Shown here: in pieces, positions 52,277-60,997 of the stretch
How the letters are laid out: each line of letters begins with the position of its first letter
How positions within the stretch are numbered: the first letter of the stretch is position 1
Origin: an uncultured Treponema sp.
GTDB taxonomy: Bacteria > Spirochaetota > Spirochaetia > Treponematales > Treponemataceae
Direction: 5' to 3'
Length of the DNA: 64,000 bases
NCBI GenBank assembly: GCA_934667505.1
Contig: CAKULY010000005.1
Location: 42,434-106,433 of the forward strand
Position numbers and translations under genes: made by a program
Notes under the pieces: model-generated
What the model saw: the letters and a program-made list of their open reading frames with translations, nothing else
Database searches by the model: none
What the model was told of the DNA's origin: nothing

Positions 52277-53158
52277 ATGGAACAAAAAAGAACATTATGG
52301 ATTATCGCAGCCGTAGGAGTTTTTCTTCTTGTAGTTCTTGGAGCTGCAGTTATACTTTACTCGCCAACATTACGAGGCCAGCAAGATGTGGCAAACGCAA
52401 GTTCTTCGTATTCGGACAAAACAACTTCTTCTAATGGCTGGATTTCACTTGCGCCAACTTCAGCGCAGATAGACGAAGAAAAACCGCAAGATTATTCAGA
52501 AAGCGCAGAAGAGCCTAACGGTGCTGAAAATTCTTACTCGGATGAAAATTCAAAAAATGTTGAAGATATGACAATTTATGCAAACAATGCGACAATTTAC
52601 AGCAATTCAACAGAAAACAAAGAAACTCAACCAGCTCCAGTAACAAACATTTACAACACAACTACAATAGATTTGAATCCTTCTGCAAAGACAGCTTCTA
52701 CAGAAAAAAAAGCAAAACCTGCGGAACTGGCAAAAGAAGCGGAAAAAACTTTTGCAAAAGAAAACAGCCCTGCTGCAGCAAGAAATTCAGTTTCTAAAAA
52801 AGATATAAAAGAGCCTTCAAAAAAGATTGAAAACAGTGTTGCAAAAGCAACAGACAAGAGCCAAAAAGCACAGGCAAATGCTTCGAAAAAAGAACAAAAA
52901 ACTGTTTTTTGGATTCAAGTAACAGCTCTTACAAGCAGAAAAAGCGCTGACGAAGCTCGCGAAATACTTGAAAAGAATCAAATCGCGGCAGATGTTTTTA
53001 CATACAAAAACAACAAAAACAAGCTTTTCTACCGCGTTCGTGTAGGTCCTTACACAACAAAGAGCGAAGCTGAATACTGGCGTTCAAAAATTTCTGCAAT
53101 TGAAAACTTTAAAAACAGCGAGGCTTACGTAACAAGCACCAGCGTTGAAAGTTTGTAG
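52277..53158 (+). CDS. SPOR-domain membrane protein
   Basis: 293 residues. One N-terminal transmembrane helix (IIAAVGVFLLVVLGAAVILY) is followed by a ~180-residue low-complexity linker rich in Ser, Glu, Asn, Lys and Ala and a C-terminal SPOR domain (FWIQVTALTSRKSADEAREIL, FYRVRVGPYTTKSEAEYW). SPOR domains bind peptidoglycan stripped of stem peptides at the division septum, so a role in cell division or daughter separation is likely. The leader contains an inverted pair GATATTC/GAATATC (52231-52237 / 52253-52259). CAAGGAAACAGG precedes the ATG. Confidence 0.85.
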   Translation: MEQKRTLWIIAAVGVFLLVVLGAAVILYSPTLRGQQDVANASSSYSDKTTSSNGWISLAPTSAQIDEEKPQDYSESAEEPNGAENSYSDENSKNVEDMTIYANNATIYSNSTENKETQPAPVTNIYNTTTIDLNPSAKTASTEKKAKPAELAKEAEKTFAKENSPAAARNSVSKKDIKEPSKKIENSVAKATDKSQKAQANASKKEQKTVFWIQVTALTSRKSADEAREILEKNQIAADVFTYKNNKNKLFYRVRVGPYTTKSEAEYWRSKISAIENFKNSEAYVTSTSVESL

Positions 53159-53180
53159 ACTAAAAAAAAGTTCCTAAAAA

Positions 53181-53226
53181 TGCACATTTCATGCGTTTAA
53201 ATATGTATGAAAAAGTGCATTTTTTA
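53181..53226 (+). terminator. Terminator-like hairpin overlapping the next start codon
   Basis: TGCAC-A-TTTCAT (53181-53192) pairs with ATGAAA-AA-GTGCA (53207-53219), and a run of T follows. The downstream arm begins with the ATG of the next gene, so the structure could end the SPOR transcript, hide the start codon, or both. Confidence 0.5.
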
Positions 53227-54667
53227 TTTATCCCTAGCAATAACATCCTTTGTTTTTTGCAAAAAATCCTATATATACGCGGACTCTAAACCTTTGCTGT
53301 TTGAAAAACTTTTGCTTTCGGTTGGGGCAGACGCAAATTTTAAAACACAAAACTTTCAAGAATCAAAGTACGCCTTTTCCCTTCAAAATTTTTCTTTAAT
53401 CTTTAAGGACATTTCGCTTCAAGCTAGCTGGAAATCTGAATCCACAGAAATTAGCGAAATCCCAAAAATGAAAAATCCTGTCTGGCTTGCAGACTTATCT
53501 TTTAAAGAAAGAAATATTCCCGTATCATTTAAGATTGGAACCTTATCTTTTTCCGGCAGTCTTAAAGAATTAAAAAATCCAGCGTTTTCTTCTTCGGCGA
53601 TTCAGTTTTCAAAGATTTCTAAAACAAATGCAAGCTTAAATGTAAAAAAAGCATCGCCTTCAAATCCAGAACCTTTAGGATTTGAAATGCAATTCGCGCA
53701 AGTCTTTCCTATTGCAATTCAAAAACTCCAGATTAATGCCGCCGTAAATGCAAACGATTTTTTTGCCGCTTCAATGCTCACTAATTTTAAACTCAACAAA
53801 AAGGGCAGTTTATGCGTTTCAGATACAGTTGCAAGATATTCTGCGCAAAACACATCTTCCAGCTACTTTAGCCAAACAAGATTTTTTGCAAACTCTAATT
53901 TTTGGGCAAACAATTTGCAAATCTTGCTTACGGTTCCTAAAAACAAATTAAAACTTTCCGCAAGTTTTTTTCAAAGTCCTTATAGAATTTTAGACTTTAC
54001 GACTAAATTTGAGCACAACTTTTTTCTTCCTTTGTTTTCACTAAACTATGCCTGTTTTTATGCAAGCTCTAAAGACATTTTTACAAGTTCTGCAAACCAT
54101 CTTAAAAATCTTTTTCAGTTTAAAATAAACCCGCAGGCAGTTTTTGTAAATTTCTCAAAAACTTCGCTTCTAACGGCTGGAATCATTTTTTTAAGCGAAG
54201 AAAAAATTCAATCTGACTATTCAACACCTCTACTATTAAAACAGGGCATATATTTTCAACTAAAAAAAGAAAGCTGCATTCAAAAACTTTCCTTTTCAAT
54301 AGAAAACTTTTTATTATCTCCATCATTAAAAGATTTATTATTGGAACAAAGTATTTTTCCGCCTTTAAAATCTTTAGAAAAATCTTCATACAAGCTTGCT
54401 TATTCAAAACAAATGAAAAATCACCTTTCAGCTTCTTTAGCGTTAAAATTTTCATACACTCCAAGTGAAAGCGAGCTTTCCTCTAAATTTTCAAATTCCA
54501 TAAAACTGCCGGGAAACGCAAGCGCAAGGCTAAAAGCAAGTTTTGAATCAACCTTAAAAGAAAATCTTTTAAAAAAAGCGATTGTTTTAGTCGGCTTTTC
54601 AGCAAAGTCAAACAGCAAATTTGTAAAGGTCAACTATTCTGCAAACATAAAGTTTTATCTTGAATAA
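53207..54667 (+). CDS. Secreted protein of unknown function, possibly outer-membrane
   Basis: 486 residues with an N-terminal hydrophobic signal (KKCIFYLSLAITSFVFC). The body is unusually rich in Phe, Ser, Lys and Asn, with alternating hydrophobic residues such as VFVNFSKTSLLTAGIIFLS, consistent with many amphipathic beta strands as in a large barrel, but it ends in Glu rather than an aromatic residue. No family is recognised. There is no ribosome binding site, and the ATG is inside a terminator-like hairpin. It lies between the SPOR gene and fusA on the same strand. Confidence 0.55.
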   Translation: MKKCIFYLSLAITSFVFCKKSYIYADSKPLLFEKLLLSVGADANFKTQNFQESKYAFSLQNFSLIFKDISLQASWKSESTEISEIPKMKNPVWLADLSFKERNIPVSFKIGTLSFSGSLKELKNPAFSSSAIQFSKISKTNASLNVKKASPSNPEPLGFEMQFAQVFPIAIQKLQINAAVNANDFFAASMLTNFKLNKKGSLCVSDTVARYSAQNTSSSYFSQTRFFANSNFWANNLQILLTVPKNKLKLSASFFQSPYRILDFTTKFEHNFFLPLFSLNYACFYASSKDIFTSSANHLKNLFQFKINPQAVFVNFSKTSLLTAGIIFLSEEKIQSDYSTPLLLKQGIYFQLKKESCIQKLSFSIENFLLSPSLKDLLLEQSIFPPLKSLEKSSYKLAYSKQMKNHLSASLALKFSYTPSESELSSKFSNSIKLPGNASARLKASFESTLKENLLKKAIVLVGFSAKSNSKFVKVNYSANIKFYLE

Positions 54668-54728
54668 ACAAACGCAATTCAGTAAAATAGTAAAACTATT
54701 TTGTAATTTTTTTTAAAGAGGTAACAAT

Positions 54729-56825
54729 ATGGCTATGGATATTTCCAAAATGAGAAATATCGGTATCAGTGCCCACATTGACTCAGGTAAAACAACTTTG
54801 TCTGAACGTATCTTGTTCTACTGTAACAAGATCCACCAAATCCACGAAGTACGTGGCAAAGATGGTGTCGGTGCTGTTATGGATTCAATGGACTTGGAAC
54901 GAGAACGCGGTATTACTATTCAGTCAGCCGCAACACAGGTTCAGTGGAAAGATTACACAATCAACTTGATTGATACTCCGGGTCACGTTGACTTCACTGT
55001 AGAAGTAGAACGTTCACTCCGTGTTCTTGACGGTGCTATTCTTGTACTTTGCGCAGTTGCCGGTGTTCAGTCTCAGTCAATTACTGTAGACCGCCAGCTC
55101 AAACGCTATCACGTTCCACGACTCGCATTTGTAAACAAATGTGACAGACAGGGTGCAAATCCTCTGCGCGTTCGCATGCAGCTGCGCGAAAAACTTGGTC
55201 TTAACGCATACATGATGGAACTTCCAATTGGTCTTGAAGACAAACTCGAAGGTGTTGTAGACCTTATTTCAATGAAAGCCATTTATTTTGAAGGCGATTC
55301 AGGAACAGAGCTTCGCTATGCTGAAATTCCTGCGCACATGAAAGATGACGCTGAAAAATACCGCGAGGAGCTCCTTGACGCAGCTTCGATGTTTGATGAT
55401 TCCCTTATGGAAGACATCATGGAAAAAGGCTACGATGGCGTTGACGAAGCTAAAATCATTGCAGCAATCCGAAAAGGAACTATCGCAGAACAGTTCGTTG
55501 GTGTATTCTGCGGTTCTGCGCACATGAACAAAGGTATTCAGCCTTTGCTTGACGGTGTTGCACGCTATCTTCCAGCTCCTAACGAAGTTGAAAACGTTGC
55601 TCTTGATTTGGACAACAACGAAGCTGAAGTAAAGCTTGAATCTGTAGAAAACAAACCTTGTGTAGCGCTCGCATTTAAGCTTGACGACGGACAGTACGGA
55701 CAGCTTACATATACTCGCGTATATCAGGGAAAAATCAAAAAAGGTGAAGAACTTTACAACACACGTTCTAAGAAACGCTTCAAGGTTGGACGACTTGTTC
55801 GTATGAACGCCGCTGCTATGGAAGACATCAGTGAAGGCGGACCTGGCGACATCGTTGCATTGTTCGGTGTAGACTGCGCTTCTGGCGATACATTCACAAA
55901 CGGCGGTGTAAACTACTCAATGGCTTCAATGTACGTTCCAGAACCTGTAATTTCTCTTTCAATCACACCAAAGGACAAACAGGCTGCAATGCAGATGTCT
56001 AAGGCTTTGAACCGCTTTACAAAAGAAGACCCTACATTCCAGGTTTACACAGATCCAGAATCTAATGAAACAATTATCAAAGGAATGGGTGAGCTTCACC
56101 TTGCTGTATACGTAGAACGAATGAAGCGCGAATACAACTGCGAAGTTGTTACAGGCGCTCCACAAGTTGCTTACCGTGAATCAATTACTTCACGCGGAGA
56201 CTTCAACTATACTCACAAAAAGCAGACTGGTGGTTCTGGTCAGTACGGTCGCGTTGCAGGATTTATGGAACCAGATGCCGAAAAGGACTACGAATTCATA
56301 GATTCTATCAAAGGTGGCGCAATTCCTAACGAATACATTCCATCTTGTGACAAAGGTTTCCAAAGAGCAATGAAAGAAGGTTCTTTGATTGGAGCTCCTA
56401 TTGTTGGTGTAAAAATTACAATCAATGATGGTCAGTACCACCCAGTAGACTCTAACGACAACGCATTCCAGACTGCTGCAATTGGAGCTTTCCGAGAAGG
56501 CTATGCAAAGGCAAAACCTGTAATCCTTGAACCTATAATGAAAGTTCAAATTTCTGCTCCAAACGAATTCCAAGGAAACGTATTTGGTCTTATAAACCAG
56601 AGACGTGGAATTATCGGAGAAACAACAGAAGAAAACAACACATCTGTTGTAAACGCAGAAGTTCCTCTTTCTGAAATGTTCGGATTTTCAACAATTCTTC
56701 GCTCTTCAACACAGGGAAAAGGTGAATTCACAATGGAATTCCTTAAGTACGGAAAAGTTCCTAATGCTGTTGCAGAAGAACTTATCAAAAAGCACGAAGA
56801 AGCTAAAAAAGCAGGAAATAAATAA
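54729..56825 (+). CDS. fusA: Translation elongation factor G
   Basis: 698 residues, full length. GTPase motifs: G1 [11 protein letters not shown]2 [13 protein letters not shown]3 DTPGHVDF, G4 NKCDRQGAN, followed by domains II-V with [14 protein letters not shown] and [11 protein letters not shown]. The bacterial-type [18 protein letters not shown] stretch (Ser in place of the usual Ala before GKT) is shared with spirochaetal EF-G. It drives ribosomal translocation. AAGAGGTAA precedes the ATG and a strong terminator follows. The codon choice is more biased than in neighbouring genes, as expected for a highly expressed gene. Confidence 0.95.
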   Translation: MAMDISKMRNIGISAHIDSGKTTLSERILFYCNKIHQIHEVRGKDGVGAVMDSMDLERERGITIQSAATQVQWKDYTINLIDTPGHVDFTVEVERSLRVLDGAILVLCAVAGVQSQSITVDRQLKRYHVPRLAFVNKCDRQGANPLRVRMQLREKLGLNAYMMELPIGLEDKLEGVVDLISMKAIYFEGDSGTELRYAEIPAHMKDDAEKYREELLDAASMFDDSLMEDIMEKGYDGVDEAKIIAAIRKGTIAEQFVGVFCGSAHMNKGIQPLLDGVARYLPAPNEVENVALDLDNNEAEVKLESVENKPCVALAFKLDDGQYGQLTYTRVYQGKIKKGEELYNTRSKKRFKVGRLVRMNAAAMEDISEGGPGDIVALFGVDCASGDTFTNGGVNYSMASMYVPEPVISLSITPKDKQAAMQMSKALNRFTKEDPTFQVYTDPESNETIIKGMGELHLAVYVERMKREYNCEVVTGAPQVAYRESITSRGDFNYTHKKQTGGSGQYGRVAGFMEPDAEKDYEFIDSIKGGAIPNEYIPSCDKGFQRAMKEGSLIGAPIVGVKITINDGQYHPVDSNDNAFQTAAIGAFREGYAKAKPVILEPIMKVQISAPNEFQGNVFGLINQRRGIIGETTEENNTSVVNAEVPLSEMFGFSTILRSSTQGKGEFTMEFLKYGKVPNAVAEELIKKHEEAKKAGNK

Positions 56826-56859
56826 GTAAAGTCTTAAAAATCAATTGGACTTTTCTGCA

Positions 56860-56896
56860 AAGTGGGCTTATTATTAAATAAGCCCACTTTTGTTTT
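56860..56896 (+). terminator. Rho-independent terminator of fusA
   Basis: Perfect 13-bp stem AAGTGGGCTTATT (56860-56872) / AATAAGCCCACTT (56877-56889), loop ATTA, then TTGTTTT. Confidence 0.9.
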
Positions 56897-56910
56897 AACG
56901 GAGGATCATT

Positions 56911-57588
56911 ATGATAAAACAGGATTTAATTTCGAGCAGCCCAGTTCGCTTATTTGATAATGCGACTGATGGTGGTCTAAAAGCTGGACAAATGGGGTTG
57001 ATTACCTCAAAAAAAGGATTGGGAAAAACATCAATTCTTGTACAATTTGGTATTGATGCCCTTATCCAAGACAAACATCTCGTTCACATTTCTTTCGATC
57101 AGCACTCTTCTAATGTAATTGCTTGGTACGACAGCATTCTTGCAGAAATTTGCAAAAAAAGAAATATCGGTGAAAATTCGGAACTAAATAATTCTATTGT
57201 AAGAAACAGAATTATTTTGAATTTCAATCAGGAAACATTCTCTCTTCCTAAAATTGTAAGTACTCTTAAAGCTCTAAAAGACGGAGGAATAACAGTAGGA
57301 GCTATAGTAATAGACGGCGCTGATATGTCAAAAATAAGTTTTGACGATGTAAAATCTGTTGCTGACTATGTAAAATCTGAAAAAATGACAGCCTGGTTCA
57401 GTGAAACAAACGAAAGCGCAAAACTTTCTGAAACATTGAACAAAGACATTTTGCCGCTTTTTGATACAGTTGCGCACATTGCATCCACAGGCTCTGCGCT
57501 TGCGCTTTCTGTTCTAAAATCAAATGGAAAAGAGGTTTCAGATACAAATATCAGTCTGGATACAAAAACTCTTCTTATGACTAAATAA
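56911..57588 (+). CDS. RecA/KaiC-like P-loop ATPase of unknown role
   Basis: 225 residues. Walker A is TSKKGLGKTSIL (~32-43) and the Walker B-like strand is VGAIVIDGADMS (~130). The overall layout (N-terminal strand, P-loop, HISFDQHSSNV, later AHIASTGSALALSVLKS) matches the compact RecA/KaiC/DnaB-like ATPase fold without a DNA-binding extension. No partner is encoded nearby. An alternative is a degenerate RadA-type protein. A GGAGG ribosome binding site lies just after the fusA terminator, so it needs its own promoter or read-through. Confidence 0.7.
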   Translation: MIKQDLISSSPVRLFDNATDGGLKAGQMGLITSKKGLGKTSILVQFGIDALIQDKHLVHISFDQHSSNVIAWYDSILAEICKKRNIGENSELNNSIVRNRIILNFNQETFSLPKIVSTLKALKDGGITVGAIVIDGADMSKISFDDVKSVADYVKSEKMTAWFSETNESAKLSETLNKDILPLFDTVAHIASTGSALALSVLKSNGKEVSDTNISLDTKTLLMTK

Positions 57589-57627
57589 TAGGCGGAACGA
57601 ATTATCTAAAAGGTCAAAAGTCAAGTT

Positions 57628-57685
57628 AAAAAAAAATGGGGATGTCACGTAAGTATCTTTTAGAACTTATTGACATCCCTTTCAA
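57628..57685 (-). terminator. Hairpin between converging genes, terminator of the minus-strand gene
   Basis: GGGATGTCA (57639-57647) pairs with TGACATCCC (57671-57679), with an inner AAGT/ACTT pair. On the minus strand it is followed by a T run (57628-57636); on the plus strand the T content is weaker. The right arm shares about 20 nt with sequence at 63937-63959. Confidence 0.7.
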
Positions 57686-57696
57686 TTTATTAAAAA

Positions 57697-58509
57697 CTAT
57701 TCTTTCCAAGGCATAAGGATTGATTTTAAAGAACGGGTAGGAGTTGCTTCAATGTCGTCTGCAAGAATTTCATTCCAAGGAATCTTTCTTCTTGAGCGGC
57801 TATTTTTCGGCTCACCTTTTTTGTCAAGCTCTTCTATATAGTCGTACTTTTTTAAAAGCAACCTAAACGCATTAACCCTTGCAAGCGTAATTCCTGCCAT
57901 TCCGGGAGCAACGCCAAGCATAATCACTGAAATAATAAATAAAAACAGGTTGTAAAAACTAACTACCAAAGAAACCCGAATATTGTCAAAAAATAAAACG
58001 AAGCATTTTTTTAGAGCCTTTGAAAAAGGATTATGCAGCATCGCCCTTATAGCAGGATACCAAGCGATTGCCTGAAAAATTGTAAAGGCAACCCAGCACC
58101 AGACGGACGCTGCCAGCATACCGGCAAAGCTGATTCCTGTTGAACCAGGAAACAAAAAGAAAATTATTCCAAAAGCAGTAAAAAATCCCCAGCAAACCAG
58201 AACGGCTGTATAGCACAGAGCGTCTAATACACAACTTTTTAAACGCTTGAAAAATTCTTTAAGTTCCATAAGCTCGCCATCTGCAATCTGACGGCAATTT
58301 TCTGCCCAGGCTAGACTAAACAAGCTGTATACTGCGACAAAGACTATAGAAACGGCAATCCAAACAGAAAGATAGTCTCTAAGAAAGTACATAACTGTTC
58401 CGCCAGCTAGCAGAACAACATCTAAAATAAGGTTTGGAATTATGATAAACATAACATTATCCCAACCGTCGTATCCATTTTTCTTAAAAAAGAATCCTAA
58501 CATAAGCAT
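57697..58509 (-). CDS. Polytopic membrane protein of unknown function (YesL-like)
   Basis: 270 residues with about five or six transmembrane helices in the first 210 residues (for example VMFIIIPNLILDVVLLAGG, WIAVSIVFVAVYSLFSLAW, NLFLFIISVIMLGVAP). The topology and the charged C-terminal tail (GEPKNSRSRRKIPWNEIL) are reminiscent of DUF624/YesL or DUF4013 proteins, but I see no decisive motif. It may start at 58509 or at a second ATG (58503), which has TATTAT 6 nt in front. It is divergent from the BMP importer cluster. Confidence 0.6.
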   Translation of the reverse strand: MLMLGFFFKKNGYDGWDNVMFIIIPNLILDVVLLAGGTVMYFLRDYLSVWIAVSIVFVAVYSLFSLAWAENCRQIADGELMELKEFFKRLKSCVLDALCYTAVLVCWGFFTAFGIIFFLFPGSTGISFAGMLAASVWCWVAFTIFQAIAWYPAIRAMLHNPFSKALKKCFVLFFDNIRVSLVVSFYNLFLFIISVIMLGVAPGMAGITLARVNAFRLLLKKYDYIEELDKKGEPKNSRSRRKIPWNEILADDIEATPTRSLKSILMPWKE

Positions 58510-58513
58510 ATAA

Positions 58514-58542
58514 TATCAATTTTTTTTTTTTTATGATACACT
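58514..58542 (+). promoter_or_regulatory. Predicted extended -10 promoter of the BMP importer with a T13 tract
   Basis: Extended -10 TGA-TACACT (hexamer 58537-58542). The region where the spacer and -35 should lie is dominated by a run of 13 T (58520-58532), and no good -35 hexamer is present. Confidence 0.4.
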
Positions 58543-58575
58543 GCTAACAGATTTTTTATAAGAGGCAAAATAGAT

Positions 58576-59577
58576 ATGAAAAAAATTATTAGCTCTATAA
58601 TTTCACTGGGAATTCTTATCCTAGCGTCTTGCAGTTCAAAAAATATAAAATCAAACACAATAGCGGTTTTTGCGCCAGGAATTCTTGCCGACAGTCCTAT
58701 TTACGAAATGCTCGCAAATGGCGCAAAAGAAGCAGTTGATGAATACAACGCTCTTCCAACCACAACAGAGCCTAAATGTATTGAAATCATTGAAGCTGGC
58801 ACAAACCAGGCTGAATGGGGAGCGAAACTTACCGCCTTATGCGCAGAAGGCAAATATGAAGTAATTATCACTTCTAATCCTTCTATGCCTGAACTTGCAG
58901 AACCACTTGCAAAAAATTTTCCAAATCAGAAATTTATAATCCTCGATGCAAAAAGCGAAGGAAACAAAAATATTGCAACCGTTTGCTACAATCAGCATGA
59001 ACAAGGATTTTTAACAGGCTACATCGCAGGACTTATGACAAAAACGAAAAAAATAGGCTTGATTGCAGCGCAAGAGTACCCTGTAATGAACAACACTATT
59101 CTTCCAGCCTACATTGAAGGCGCAAAAACGGTTGATACCGGCATTACAATAGATTTTAGAATCGTAGGAAACTGGTACAGCGCCGCAAAAGGGGAAGAGC
59201 TTGCAGATGCAATGAGCAAAAACCTGGTTGACATAATTCTTCCAATTTGCGGAGGCGCCGCTCAAGGAGTTGTTTCCAGCGCAAAAGCGAATGGCACAAT
59301 GCTTGCGTGGTTCGATAGCAATGAATTTTCAAGAGCTCCTGACAATGTTATTGCGTGCACAGTTATAAATCAAAAGCTTATGGCAAAACAGCTGACTATT
59401 CAATTTCTTGAAGGAAAAACTGAATGGGGAACGGCAAAGATGGTTGGTCTAAAGGAAGGTTTTATAGAATTTTTGCAAGATGACCCTATTTACAAAAAGA
59501 ATGTTCCTGAATCAATTCAAAAAAAGATGGAAAACATTATAAATCAACTTAAAACAGGCACTTTAGTTTTGGAATAA
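58576..59577 (+). CDS. BMP-family substrate-binding lipoprotein (nucleoside importer)
   Basis: 333 residues with lipobox LILASC (Cys near 20). The mature part is a type I periplasmic-binding fold of the Bmp/PnrA family: VFAPGILADSPIYEMLANGAKEA, TSNPSMPELAEPLAKNFPNQKFIILDA, YNQHEQGFLTGYIAGLMTKTKKIG and PICGGAAQGVVSSAK. PnrA of T. pallidum binds purine nucleosides, and the same role is likely here. The ATPase and two permease genes follow in the same direction. TAAGAGG precedes the ATG. Confidence 0.9.
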   Translation: MKKIISSIISLGILILASCSSKNIKSNTIAVFAPGILADSPIYEMLANGAKEAVDEYNALPTTTEPKCIEIIEAGTNQAEWGAKLTALCAEGKYEVIITSNPSMPELAEPLAKNFPNQKFIILDAKSEGNKNIATVCYNQHEQGFLTGYIAGLMTKTKKIGLIAAQEYPVMNNTILPAYIEGAKTVDTGITIDFRIVGNWYSAAKGEELADAMSKNLVDIILPICGGAAQGVVSSAKANGTMLAWFDSNEFSRAPDNVIACTVINQKLMAKQLTIQFLEGKTEWGTAKMVGLKEGFIEFLQDDPIYKKNVPESIQKKMENIINQLKTGTLVLE

Positions 59578-59605
59578 ATAGGATAATTCAAAAGAAAGTA
59601 AAAAA

Positions 59606-60997
59606 ATGGAACTTTTACTTAAAAATATAAAAAAAATATATCCATTAAAGACCGTTCTTAAAGACGTGAATATGGATTTTATTTCAGGCAAAGTTTATGC
59701 TTTATTAGGAGAAAACGGGGCTGGCAAATCCACGCTTGCGGATATAATTTGCGGCGCAAAGCAGTATTCCGCTGGAAAAATTCTTATAAATGGAAAAGAA
59801 GTTTTTTTTAAGAATCAAAAAGAAAGCTTAAAACACGGAATAGTCTGCGTAAAGCAACGACCTTTGCTTGCAGAAGAATTGTCGATAAAGGAAAATATTC
59901 TTTTAAGAACGGATTTTCCAATCCTTTTTCATTCAAACAAAAAAATAGAAGCAAAAATCAACGAAATTTGCAAAACTTGGAACATAAAACTAAATTTAAA
60001 TGCGAAAATTTGGCAATGCAGCGGGGCTATCCGTTTTTACACATCATTTATTTCGGCAATAATTCTAAATCCAAGTTTTTTAATTCTTGACGAGCCGGCT
60101 GCTCTTCTTTCAAAGGAAGAAAGAAATGAACTTTTTAAAAATCTTAAAAAATTCGTTTTAGAAAATCCTGGAAAAACTGTTTTAATGATTACGCACAATC
60201 TTGCGGACGCAAAAACTTATGCAGATAAAATTATTTTTATGCAAGAAGGTCAGATTGTAAGCAAAACGAGCGCAAATCACGAAACAACGCCTGCAATTTC
60301 TGAAAAAAAAGTTGAAGAAAAACCGGATTTTATAGAGTTCAAGAACATAAATGCGCATCCGGAAAACCGCCCCGCTCTTTTTAATGTGAACATAAAAGCG
60401 GAATACGGAAGCATTACTTTAATTCAAGGGCAAAAAGGCAGCGGAATTGTTACCTTGGAAAATATTATTACAGGAATGGAAACGCAGGAATGTAGCGGAA
60501 CATTTTGCGTACACAAAAAAGGAAAGACATTTTCTACTAAAATAGACTCTTCACATTTTTCAACAAAAGTCCTGCGCTTTAAGCAAAAAACAGCAATAAT
60601 CAGTTCTGACAGAAATTACAGGGCATCTAATCCTAATTTAAGTGTAAAACAGCTTCTTTGCGCAATGTACAACGGAAAAGACTGCGACAAATACGCTCAA
60701 AAATTAATAGATAAGGCAGGAATCAACATAACCGTAAACGAATCTGTTTCTAATCTTTCGGGCGGAATGTTGCAGCAATTGATTTTGCACAGAGAATTAG
60801 ATTCCAAGCCGGAATTTTTTATAATGTGCGAACCGCTTCAAGGGCTAGATTCAAAAGCTGCCCCTCAAATGTGCAGTATGATAAAGGAATATGCTCAAAA
60901 GGGAAATGTTGTAATAATTCTAACAGTTTCGGATTTTCCAAAAGAACTGTGCAACAAAGTTTACTTTTTGCAAGGAGGTCTTTGCTATGAATCTTAA
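59606..60997 (+). CDS. Duplicated ABC ATPase of the nucleoside importer
   Basis: 463 residues, two nucleotide-binding domains in tandem as in RbsA/NupA-type importers. Domain 1 has an intact Walker A (GENGAGKSTL) and Walker B (FLILDEPA), but its signature is decayed (QCSGAIRFY). Domain 2 has a decayed Walker A (GQKGSGIVTLE, lacking the Lys) and Walker B FFIMCEP, but an intact signature (LSGGMLQQ). Thus only one composite ATP site looks active. It is shorter than typical (~500). It starts 28 nt after the lipoprotein gene and overlaps the permease by 11 nt. Confidence 0.9.
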   Translation: MELLLKNIKKIYPLKTVLKDVNMDFISGKVYALLGENGAGKSTLADIICGAKQYSAGKILINGKEVFFKNQKESLKHGIVCVKQRPLLAEELSIKENILLRTDFPILFHSNKKIEAKINEICKTWNIKLNLNAKIWQCSGAIRFYTSFISAIILNPSFLILDEPAALLSKEERNELFKNLKKFVLENPGKTVLMITHNLADAKTYADKIIFMQEGQIVSKTSANHETTPAISEKKVEEKPDFIEFKNINAHPENRPALFNVNIKAEYGSITLIQGQKGSGIVTLENIITGMETQECSGTFCVHKKGKTFSTKIDSSHFSTKVLRFKQKTAIISSDRNYRASNPNLSVKQLLCAMYNGKDCDKYAQKLIDKAGINITVNESVSNLSGGMLQQLILHRELDSKPEFFIMCEPLQGLDSKAAPQMCSMIKEYAQKGNVVIILTVSDFPKELCNKVYFLQGGLCYES

